From assembly GCA_946886245.1 (NCBI GenBank), contig CAMPIF010000239.1:1-6741 (forward strand): DNA of 6,741 nt, written 5' to 3'. A program made the position numbers and the translations under genes. This stretch comes from Ectopseudomonas composti (lineage in GTDB: Bacteria > Pseudomonadota > Gammaproteobacteria > Pseudomonadales > Pseudomonadaceae). Within the stretch, counting starts at the first letter, position 1; each line of letters opens with the position of its first letter. The notes beneath the pieces were generated by a model, which worked only from the letters and a program-made list of their open reading frames with translations, was not told the DNA's origin and ran no database searches. Positions 1 through 5,717 of this stretch are shown piece after piece.

Positions 1-1361
1 ATCGGCAGGGTGATCAGGGTGCGGATGATGAAGATGACGAACAGCTCCAGCAGATTCAGCGGCAGCTTGGCCTTGATGATCAGCACGCCGACCTCGGACA
101 TGTAGATCAGCTGAGTCAGCGACACGCAGGCCACCACGAAACGCGTCAGCTCGCTCTCGATGCCTTTGCCCAGCACTGCCGGCAGGAACATGTCGGCGAA
201 GCCCACCAGCATCGCTGGCGCTGCCTTGGCGGCTTCCGGCAGTTGCAGCAGTTCGAGCAGCGGCACGATGGGCGCGGACAGCCAGTTGAAGATCGGGGTG
301 AATTCGGCGATGGCCAAGGAAACCGTGCCAATGGCCATTACCAGCGGCAGCAGGCCCAGCCAGATATCGACCACGTTGTGCACGCCGATCTTCACCATTT
401 GTGCCGGCGAGGGATTGGCGTTGGCGCGCTGCACCGCCTGGGTCAGGCCCCAGCGCAGCAGCGAGGTACCGGCCGGCACATCTTCCTTGATCTGCTTGCC
501 GACCCCGGCGACGTACTCGTCCTTCTTCCAGGACAGGGGTGGAATGCGCGGGGTGATGATGGCGGCGGCCAGACCGGCGACCACCACGGTCAGGTAGAAG
601 GGCACGAACAGATGGTCGAGCTTCATGAAGCTGGTGATCAGCAGGCTGAAGGCAATCGAGGCGATGGAAAAGTTGGTGGCGATCACCGCCGCTTCCCGCG
701 CGCTGTAGAAACCCTTGTGGTACTGCTGGGCGGTGATCAGCACGCCGACGGTGCCGGAGCCGAGCCAACTGGCGATGGCGTCGATGGCCGAGCGTCCGGG
801 CAGGCCGAAGATCTTGCGAAACACATTGCGCACGATGGTGCCGATGAACTCCATCAGGCCGTAGTCGGTCAGCAGCGGCAGGATCAGACCGGCGACCAGG
901 AAGAAGGTGATCAATACCGGCGCCAGGTCTTTCAATACCACCCCGCCGGTATTGGCGTTCCACACCCATTGCGGGCCGAACTGCCAGAACGTCATGGCCG
1001 CGAACAGCCCGCCGAGCACGCGCAGGGCGAGCCACAGCGGCGGCAGCACGAACAGCTCGTTCAGCGCGCGACGCTCGGTGAGCCAGCGTGGCTTGAGCAG
1101 ACTGCCGAACAGGCCCAGCACTGCCGAGACGATCAGCAGTCCGGTGGCGATGGCGGGCAACTGATCGCTGACGGCAGCCTTGAGTGCATCGGCCATGACG
1201 CCGAGGCCGATGGTGACCTTTTCTTCGTAAACGATGGGAGTGAGAAACAGCAGCACGCCGAGCAGCGAGGGGATCAGGAAGATCAGTAACTGGCGCAGGC
1301 TGCAGGAGGTATCGGCCGGCGGCTGGTCATCCAGCAGCGGCATGGCTTCTTCGCGATTCAT
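1..1361 (-). CDS. YjiH-family (nucleoside-recognition Gate domain) membrane protein, C-terminus cut by window edge
   Basis: The frame opens at an ATG whose first base is 1361 and runs without a stop to the left edge, giving 453 codons of an incomplete protein. It is very hydrophobic, with about ten likely membrane segments, for example around residues 24-45, 68-90, 105-124, 147-165, 222-245, 250-270, 330-352, 382-398, 405-428 and 437-453. Two related Gate-like regions (about 150-270 and 330-435) contain Gly-rich turns such as WLGSGTVGVLIT and MLVGFADMFLPAVLGKG, typical of PF07670-type proteins annotated YjiH. Family members usually end near this length, so probably only a few residues are missing. 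The molecular function of YjiH proteins is not established; a transport role is likely. A modest AGGG lies 7 bases before the start. It follows gbuA by 79 bp, so it may move the substrate or product of that enzyme, but this is inference. Confidence 0.85.
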   Translation of the reverse strand, partial: MNREEAMPLLDDQPPADTSCSLRQLLIFLIPSLLGVLLFLTPIVYEEKVTIGLGVMADALKAAVSDQLPAIATGLLIVSAVLGLFGSLLKPRWLTERRALNELFVLPPLWLALRVLGGLFAAMTFWQFGPQWVWNANTGGVVLKDLAPVLITFFLVAGLILPLLTDYGLMEFIGTIVRNVFRKIFGLPGRSAIDAIASWLGSGTVGVLITAQQYHKGFYSAREAAVIATNFSIASIAFSLLITSFMKLDHLFVPFYLTVVVAGLAAAIITPRIPPLSWKKDEYVAGVGKQIKEDVPAGTSLLRWGLTQAVQRANANPSPAQMVKIGVHNVVDIWLGLLPLVMAIGTVSLAIAEFTPIFNWLSAPIVPLLELLQLPEAAKAAPAMLVGFADMFLPAVLGKGIESELTRFVVACVSLTQLIYMSEVGVLIIKAKLPLNLLELFVIFIIRTLITLP

Positions 1362-1394
1362 CTGGGCACCCTGATTTGTTGTTGTAGGGATATA

Positions 1395-1418
1395 CCGGGC
1401 GACTCGCGGGGCGCCCGG
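1395..1418. repeat. Short perfect inverted repeat upstream of the YjiH-like gene
   Basis: Arms CCGGGCG (1395-1401) and CGCCCGG (1412-1418) are exact reverse complements separated by 10 bases. It lies between the gbuA stop and the YjiH-like start. Neither side is followed by a T-run, so it is not a standard intrinsic terminator by itself. It could be a leader hairpin or a regulator site for the downstream membrane protein gene. The rest of the 79-bp gap shows no convincing sigma-70 promoter. Confidence 0.4.
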
Positions 1419-1428
1419 ATGGAGCAGT

Positions 1429-1460
1429 AAAAAGCGGCGGTCAGCGACGCTGAACCCCCG
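1429..1460 (-). terminator. Candidate intrinsic terminator overlapping the gbuA stop codon
   Basis: Read on the minus strand, CGGGGGT can pair with ACCGCCG (one G-G mismatch). The stem continues past a bulged T with CAGC pairing GCTG around a GTC loop, and is followed by C and then TTTTT (complement of AAAAA at 1429-1433). That makes about ten pairs of mostly GC stem directly before a five-base U-tract. The stem covers the last codons and TGA of gbuA. It would end or reduce transcription from gbuA into the YjiH-like gene. The U-tract is short, so termination may be partial. Confidence 0.5.
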
Positions 1461-2400
1461 GAAGCACGCAGAGCATTTCGTACAGCAGGTTGGCGCCGAG
1501 CAGCGAGGTGTTGCCGGTGGTGTCGTAGGGTGGCGAGACTTCCACCAGGTCGCCGCCGATCAGGTCCAGACCTGCGCAACCACGGATGATCTCGATGGCC
1601 TGGATGGTGGTCAGGCCGCCGATTTCCGGGGTGCCGGTGCCGGGTGCCCAGGCCGGGTCGATGCCGTCGATGTCGAACGACAGGTACACCGGGCCGCCGC
1701 CGACCTTGTCGCGCACTTCGGCCATCAGCGGCTCCAGCGACTTGTGCCAGCATTCTTCGGCCTGCACCACGCGGAAGCCCTGCTTGCGGCTCCAGTTGAA
1801 GTCCTCGGCGGTGTAGCCCTGGGCGCGCAGGCCGATCTGCACCACACGCTGGCTGTCGAGCAGGCCTTCTTCCTGGGCGCGACGGAAGGTGGTGCCGTGG
1901 GCGATCTTCTCACCGAACATATGGTCGTTGACGTCGGCGTGGGCGTCGATATGCACCAGGCCGATCTTGCCGTACTTCTTGTGCAGGGCACGCAGGATCG
2001 GCAGGGTGATGGTGTGGTCGCCACCCAGGGTCAGCGGCTTGATGCCGTAGGAGGCGATCTCGTCGTAGGCCTCTTCGATGATGCGCACGGCGTCGAGCAG
2101 GTTGAAGGTGTTGATCGCCACGTCGCCGATATCGGCCACGTTCAGCGAGTCGAAGGGGGCGGCACCGGTGGCCATGTTGTACGGGCGGATCATCACCGAC
2201 TGGGCGCGGATCTCGCGCGGGCCGAAGCGGGTGCCGGAGCGCAGCGAGGTGCCGATGTCCAGCGGCACGCCGACGAAGGCGGCGTCGAGCTGGCGTTTTT
2301 CCTCGGGGCTCTGGATATGCGGCAGGCGCATCATGGTGGCGATGCCGCCGAAGCGGGGCATTTCATTGCCGCCCAGGGGCTGGTGGAAGGTCTTGTCCAT
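1441..2400 (-). CDS. gbuA: Ureohydrolase, 4-guanidinobutyrase type (GbuA; often auto-annotated agmatinase SpeB)
   Basis: This 319-residue cytoplasmic enzyme is a complete member of the arginase/agmatinase family. Its binuclear manganese ligands are visible: GGDH with His129, DAHAD with Asp152, His154 and Asp156, and SFDIDGIDP with Asp243 and Asp245. Length and sequence, including the N-terminal HQPLGGNEMPRFGG segment, match P. aeruginosa GbuA as I recall it. Residue 161 is Met in NDHMFGEK; published work on GbuA identified Met161 as important for specificity, with Tyr at the matching place in guanidinopropionase GpuA. The predicted reaction is 4-guanidinobutanoate plus water to GABA and urea, a step of the arginine transaminase/oxidase routes. 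Agmatine or another guanidino acid remains possible. The start at 2400 has GAGG 7 bases upstream. It lies 170 bp downstream of the aldolase-like gene and probably has its own promoter. Confidence 0.9.
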   Translation of the reverse strand: MDKTFHQPLGGNEMPRFGGIATMMRLPHIQSPEEKRQLDAAFVGVPLDIGTSLRSGTRFGPREIRAQSVMIRPYNMATGAAPFDSLNVADIGDVAINTFNLLDAVRIIEEAYDEIASYGIKPLTLGGDHTITLPILRALHKKYGKIGLVHIDAHADVNDHMFGEKIAHGTTFRRAQEEGLLDSQRVVQIGLRAQGYTAEDFNWSRKQGFRVVQAEECWHKSLEPLMAEVRDKVGGGPVYLSFDIDGIDPAWAPGTGTPEIGGLTTIQAIEIIRGCAGLDLIGGDLVEVSPPYDTTGNTSLLGANLLYEMLCVLPGVQRR

Positions 2401-2427
2401 GGGTGGGCCTCAGGCTCGTTCTGGTTG

Positions 2428-2449
2428 TGGCCGGAGTCTTGACCGGCCA
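2428..2449 (-). promoter_or_regulatory. Leader hairpin upstream of the gbuA ribosome binding site
   Basis: TGGCCGG (2428-2434) and CCGGCCA (2443-2449) are perfect 7-bp inverted arms around an 8-base loop. If transcription starts near 2497 the hairpin is in the gbuA leader, about 16 bases before the GAGG ribosome binding site (2408-2411). No T-run follows and no known riboswitch core is recognisable. It could affect message stability or translation, or be chance in GC-rich DNA. Confidence 0.35.
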
Positions 2450-2480
2450 GGCGCTGGGAAAAATCGGCTGGGGCAAAAAC

Positions 2481-2504
2481 TTACTTCAGAATTGTTTGAA
2501 GTAA
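2481..2504. promoter_or_regulatory. Candidate operator: perfect 8+8 inverted repeat TTACTTCA-N8-TGAAGTAA
   Basis: Arms TTACTTCA (2481-2488) and TGAAGTAA (2497-2504) are exact reverse complements with 8 bases between, in an AT-rich island unlike the GC-rich surroundings. The centre-to-centre spacing of the arms is 16 bases, compatible with a dimeric transcription factor binding successive grooves. It lies in the gap before gbuA and immediately downstream of the sigma-54-like element, so it would cover the predicted transcription start, as expected for a repressor site; an activator bound for another promoter is also possible. In P. aeruginosa gbuA is controlled by the LysR-type regulator GbuR, but this repeat is not an obvious T-N11-A box. 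The cognate regulator is unknown. Confidence 0.55.
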
Positions 2505-2507
2505 AGC

Positions 2508-2524
2508 TGTAAGCCCCGTGCCAG
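2508..2524 (-). promoter_or_regulatory. Sigma-54 (RpoN)-like -24/-12 promoter element for gbuA
   Basis: The minus strand reads CTGGCACGGGGCTTACA. Compared with the consensus YTGGCACGrNNNTTGCW it matches at every specified position but one: the -12 GC dinucleotide is AC. The spacing from GG to that dinucleotide is the required 10 bases. The predicted start would be near 2497, giving a leader of about 97 bases before gbuA. Sigma-54 control would suit a nitrogen-scavenging enzyme under NtrC- or CbrB-type activators. The changed -12 G is normally nearly invariant, so this may be weak or a coincidence. I found no convincing sigma-70 promoter in the gap. Confidence 0.45.
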
Positions 2525-2553
2525 CTGCGTTGACTGGCGGCGCAGATGATCCA

Positions 2554-2570
2554 GATGCGCACAGCGCACC
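2554..2570 (-). other. Stem-loop immediately after the aldolase-like gene stop
   Basis: On the minus strand GGTGCGC-TGT-GCGCATC forms a 7-bp stem (one G-T pair) with a 3-base loop, starting directly after the TAG of the aldolase-like gene. No T-run follows, so it is not a canonical intrinsic terminator, but it may protect the 3' end of the upstream operon message or help Rho-dependent ending. Confidence 0.35.
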
Positions 2571-3293
2571 CTACTGCTGGTAGCTGGGGTCGAGACGATC
2601 TAGCTTGCGCAGCCAGGCCTGCCACAGCAGTTGGCGCTGCCATTGCGCGCCCTGCAGCTGCTCGCAGGCATGCTGCGACAGGTGCGCCGGAATCTCGCTG
2701 CAGGCCTGGCCACCGCCGGTGGCGGCGAGCTGGATCTCGCAAGCGCGGTTCAGGTAATACATGACGTAGAAGGCGTCGGCCACGCTGGCGCCGACGCTGA
2801 GCAGGCCGTGATGGCGCAGCAGCAGGGCGATGTTGTCGCCCAGCGAGGCCTGGATACGCGCACGTTCGTCCAGGTCGAGCGCCACGCCCTCGTAGGCGTG
2901 GTAGCCCAGGCGCTGGTGAAACTCGGTGCTGATCTGGTTGAGCTGCAGCAGGCCGGCGTCCTGCGCCGCCACCGCCATGCCGGCCAGGGTATGGGTGTGG
3001 ATCACGCAATGGGCGTCGTCGCGGGCCATGTGCACGGCGCTGTGGATGGTGAAACCGGCGACGTTGTAGGCGGCGTTGCCTTCGACCACCTTGCCGTGCA
3101 TGTCCACCACGATCAGGTCGCTGGCGCGCACTTCCTCGAAGAACAGGCCGAAGGGGTTGATCAGGAAGCGCGGCTCGCCGTCGCCCGGCAGGCGCACGGA
3201 AAAGTGCGTATAGAGGGTGTCGTCCCAGCCGAACAGGGCAGCCAGGCGGTAGGCCGCAGCCAGGTCGCGGCGCAGGGTGGCGATATCGTTCAT
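2571..3293 (-). CDS. Class II aldolase/adducin N-terminal domain protein
   Basis: This 240-residue protein is a single class II aldolase/adducin domain. Zinc-ligand histidines are recognisable in IHTHT (His99 and His101) and LRHHGLL (His162). Early residues THFSVRLPG (about 29-37) fit the family's substrate-binding loop. By alignment from memory with fuculose-phosphate aldolase, the catalytic Glu73 position is Gly80 here, as in adducin-like members, so a textbook retro-aldol reaction on a sugar phosphate is not assured; decarboxylation or cleavage of another hydroxylated acid is possible. The ATG overlaps the TGA of the upstream ABC gene (ATGA), and GGAG lies 5 bases before it inside that gene, indicating translational coupling. 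Its place in the operon suggests it acts on the imported compound or the oxygenase product. The substrate is unknown. Confidence 0.85.
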   Translation of the reverse strand: MNDIATLRRDLAAAYRLAALFGWDDTLYTHFSVRLPGDGEPRFLINPFGLFFEEVRASDLIVVDMHGKVVEGNAAYNVAGFTIHSAVHMARDDAHCVIHTHTLAGMAVAAQDAGLLQLNQISTEFHQRLGYHAYEGVALDLDERARIQASLGDNIALLLRHHGLLSVGASVADAFYVMYYLNRACEIQLAATGGGQACSEIPAHLSQHACEQLQGAQWQRQLLWQAWLRKLDRLDPSYQQ

Positions 3294-4804
3294 GCGTTCT
3301 CCAGGCCGATGAAGCGGCGTACGCGTTGGTGGTCGCCGGTGCGGATGGCGTCGGGCGAGGCGTCGAGCTGGACATGGCCGTCTTCCATGAACAGCACGCG
3401 GTCGGAGATCGACAGGGCGAAGTCCATCTCGTGGGTGACGATCAGCATGGTCATGCCTTCGCGGGCCAGGTCGCGGATCACCGCGAGCACGTCGCCCACC
3501 AGCTCCGGGTCAAGCGCCGAAGTGGGCTCGTCGAACAGCATGATGTCCGGCTGCATCGCCAGCGCGCGGGCGATGGCCACGCGCTGTTGCTGGCCGCCGG
3601 AGAGCTGGTGCGGATACTTGTCCGCGTGGGCCAGCAGGCCGACCTTGTTGAGCAGCGCCAGGGCTTGCCGGCGCAGTTCGGCGGTATCACCCAGACCGTG
3701 ATAGCGCGGCGCGAGCAGCACGTTGTCAAGAATGGTGCGGTGCGGGAACAGGTTGAAACTCTGGAACACCATGCCGATGCGCCGCACGCCGTCGCGCTGG
3801 CGGCGGTTCTCGGGGCGGTCGCCGGCCTGGATGAAACTCTCGCCGAACAGCACGATCTCGCCTTCGTCGATACTTTCCAGACCGTTGACGGTACGAATCA
3901 GCGAGGTCTTGCCGGAGCCGGACGGGCCGATGATGGAAATCACCTCGCCAGGCTGCACGCTGAGGTCGATGCCCCTGAGCACATGGTGATCGCCGTAGTG
4001 CTTGTGGATGTTGCTCAGGTACAGCGCCGCCGGCGTGCCAGGCTCGCGAACCCGGGCGTTGCCGGCCGCCACCTGCGGCAGGCCACTGCGCAGTTTGGCC
4101 AGCTGGGCCTCGCCGAAGGTGCCCGGTTTGCGCCGGCCAAGGTCGAGGTGGCGCTCCAGGTACTGCAAACCCCAGCCGAACAGGCTGACGATCAGCACGT
4201 AGTAAACGGCTACGGCGCCGAGGGTTTCCAGTACCAGGAAGTTCTGCGCGTAAAGGCGCTGGCCGACCAGCAGCAGTTCGCTGAGGGAAATCACCGAGAC
4301 CAGCGAGGTCAGCTTGACGATGGTCACGTACTCGTTGGTCAGGGTCGGCAGGGCGATGCGAAAGGCCTGCGGCACGACGATCAGCCGCTGCGTGCCGAGC
4401 CGGCCAATACCCAGGGCCCGGGCGGCCTCGCGCTGCCCTTTGGCCACCGAAAGCAGACCGCCACGGTGGATTTCCGCCATGTACGCCGCCTCGGTCAGCA
4501 CCAGGGCGAACAGACCGGCGTAGAACGGATTGGACAGTACCTTGCCGCTGGCCGGGATGAGCTGCGGCAGGTTGTAGACGAAGATCAACAGTACCAACAG
4601 CGGCACGCTGCGGAAGAACCAGACGTAGATCGCGGCCGGTGCGCTGAGCCAACGGCTGGTGGCCTGCTTGGCACTGGCCAGGCCGAAACCGAGCACCAGG
4701 CCGAGCAGCCAGGCCAGGCTGCTGAGCTTCACCACCGTCCAGCACGCGGCCCAGAAGGCCGGCATGGAAAACAGGGAGAAGAAATAGCTCCATTCGAACG
4801 GCAT
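3290..4804 (-). CDS. Polar amino-acid-type ABC transporter, fused permease and ATP-binding protein
   Basis: This 504-residue protein joins an inner-membrane permease of the HisM/GlnP type (about 1-225) to a GlnQ-type ATPase (about 260-504). The permease has about five membrane segments and an EAA loop, [12 protein letters not shown], near 126-137. After a linker of roughly 35 residues the ATPase shows Walker A GPSGSGKT (293-300), Q-loop Gln348, signature LSGGQQQR (401-408), Walker B IMLFDEP (421-427) and H-loop His458, so all catalytic motifs are intact. Such fusions are known in pseudomonads; with no second permease gene here, the transporter is probably a homodimer. The start has GGAG 7 bases upstream and follows the binding-protein gene by 64 bp. 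It should import the ligand of that protein. Family placement suggests an amino acid or similar zwitterion; a guanidino compound is inferred only from context. Confidence 0.93.
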   Translation of the reverse strand: MPFEWSYFFSLFSMPAFWAACWTVVKLSSLAWLLGLVLGFGLASAKQATSRWLSAPAAIYVWFFRSVPLLVLLIFVYNLPQLIPASGKVLSNPFYAGLFALVLTEAAYMAEIHRGGLLSVAKGQREAARALGIGRLGTQRLIVVPQAFRIALPTLTNEYVTIVKLTSLVSVISLSELLLVGQRLYAQNFLVLETLGAVAVYYVLIVSLFGWGLQYLERHLDLGRRKPGTFGEAQLAKLRSGLPQVAAGNARVREPGTPAALYLSNIHKHYGDHHVLRGIDLSVQPGEVISIIGPSGSGKTSLIRTVNGLESIDEGEIVLFGESFIQAGDRPENRRQRDGVRRIGMVFQSFNLFPHRTILDNVLLAPRYHGLGDTAELRRQALALLNKVGLLAHADKYPHQLSGGQQQRVAIARALAMQPDIMLFDEPTSALDPELVGDVLAVIRDLAREGMTMLIVTHEMDFALSISDRVLFMEDGHVQLDASPDAIRTGDHQRVRRFIGLENA

Positions 4805-4823
4805 GCGTTATCTCCGAGGGCTT

Positions 4824-4858
4824 CAGGCCGCAGGTGGACAGCTCCAGCCTGCGGCCTG
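4824..4858 (-). repeat. Strong intercistronic hairpin between the binding-protein and transporter genes
   Basis: CAGGCCGCAGG (4824-4834) and CCTGCGGCCTG (4848-4858) are perfect 11-bp inverted arms. Inside, TGGA and TCCA add four pairs around a 4-base loop with one bulged base. It fills most of the 64-bp gap. On the minus strand no T-run follows, so transcription probably continues. Hairpins here, REP-like or not, commonly stabilise the upstream binding-protein message so that more of it is made than of the membrane component. I cannot tell whether it is a repeated genomic element. Confidence 0.65.
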
Positions 4859-4868
4859 TAGCTGCTTT

Positions 4869-5675
4869 TTAGGCTTCTTCCAGGTTGTATTTCTTCAGCA
4901 GTTCGGCGTATTCACCGCTGGCCTTGAAGTCGTCCAGCGCGGCTTTCAGGGCGTCGAGCAGTTGGGCATTGCCCTTCTTCACATAGATGCCCAACACCTG
5001 CGGGTAGATCGAATTCTTGGAGCTGATGGCGATGCGGCCCCGGGATGTTTCGACGATCAGCAGCGAGGCGGCGTCGATTTCCAGGTGCGCATGGATATGG
5101 CCGGAGAGCAGCGCCTGGGAGGTTTCCGAGGTGGTCGGGTACTGGTTGATGGTGATGGCGCCGGCGCCCTGTTCCTTGCAGTAGCCGTCGGAAACCTTCT
5201 GCAGTGCCGGAATCCACGAGGTGCCCTGTTGCAGGCCGACGGTCAGGCCGCACAGCTCTTCGGGGGTGGCGGGTTTGTTCGTGGCGTCGCTGCGCACCAT
5301 GATCGCTGCGCCGGTCTTGGCGTAGGGAATGGCGTCGGCTTTCTCCAGGCGTTCGGGGAGGATGTACATGCCGGAGATGATGGTGTCGAAGCGGCCAGCG
5401 TCGAGGCCGAGGATCAGGTTGGGAAAGGTGATGTCGCTGAAGCTGGCGCTCAGCCCTAGCCGCTTGGCCAGAGCCGCCGAAACTTCCGGGTCGAAGCCTT
5501 TCACCTGGTCGCCTTCGTAGTATTCGAACGGTGGGTAGGTAATTTCCATGCCCACCTTCAGTTCGCCGCTGGCGATGGTCTTGGGTGTTTCGGCGGCGTG
5601 GGCGCTGGTGAACAGGCCGGCGAGGGTGCAGGCCATAGCCAGGGCGGTGGTGCGCAGCGGTTTACGGGTTGTCAT
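4869..5675 (-). CDS. Periplasmic solute-binding protein, amino-acid ABC transporter type (SBP family 3)
   Basis: This 268-residue protein begins with a signal peptide: basic MTTRKPLR, a hydrophobic stretch, then likely cleavage after AHA at residue 27. The mature part has the family 3 pattern: KVGMEITYPPFEYY (40-53), KGFDPEVSAALAKRLG (59-74), and IISGMYILPERL (99-110), where Arg109 is expected to bind a substrate carboxylate. GLQQGTS (147-153) is the usual second-lobe loop. Cys142 and Cys166 may form a disulfide. The usual ligand-amino-group Asp region reads HAHLEIDAAS (195-204), which does not align cleanly with HisJ, so the ligand may differ from ordinary histidine- or arginine-binding proteins. 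GGAG sits 7 bases before the ATG. It follows the oxygenase gene by 42 bp and precedes the fused permease-ATPase it should deliver to. The ligand is unknown. Confidence 0.93.
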   Translation of the reverse strand: MTTRKPLRTTALAMACTLAGLFTSAHAAETPKTIASGELKVGMEITYPPFEYYEGDQVKGFDPEVSAALAKRLGLSASFSDITFPNLILGLDAGRFDTIISGMYILPERLEKADAIPYAKTGAAIMVRSDATNKPATPEELCGLTVGLQQGTSWIPALQKVSDGYCKEQGAGAITINQYPTTSETSQALLSGHIHAHLEIDAASLLIVETSRGRIAISSKNSIYPQVLGIYVKKGNAQLLDALKAALDDFKASGEYAELLKKYNLEEA

Positions 5676-5717
5676 TGTTAATCTCCGGATCAGGGCTTGT
5701 ATTGGCAGCGTGGAAAG

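Noticed and set aside
1441..2400. Calling the ureohydrolase a plain agmatinase (speB)
   Set aside because: Length, N-terminal segment and Met161 fit P. aeruginosa GbuA better; agmatine activity cannot be excluded.
2401..2570. A guanidine riboswitch in the gbuA leader
   Set aside because: The hairpins at 2428-2449 and 2554-2570 lack the ACGR loops of the mini-ykkC class, and no ykkC or guanidine-III core was recognised.
2410..3375. Minus-strand 321-codon frame overlapping the aldolase-like gene, and others at 3726-4793 and 5662-6141
   Set aside because: Arg/Pro/Ala-rich out-of-frame translations of the real genes, with no recognisable domain.
3326..4861. Long plus-strand open frame (511 codons) opposite the transporter gene, and similar ones at 243-1289, 1744-2442 and 2631-3701
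   Set aside because: They lie antisense to well-recognised genes, have low-complexity composition rich in Gln, Gly, Ala, His and Asp, and show no family motifs. They are artefacts of G/C third-position bias.
4824..4870. Plus-strand intrinsic terminator (hairpin then TTTTT at 4866-4870)
   Set aside because: Seven bases separate stem and T-run, and there is no plus-strand gene to terminate. The T-run lies at the end of the binding-protein gene.
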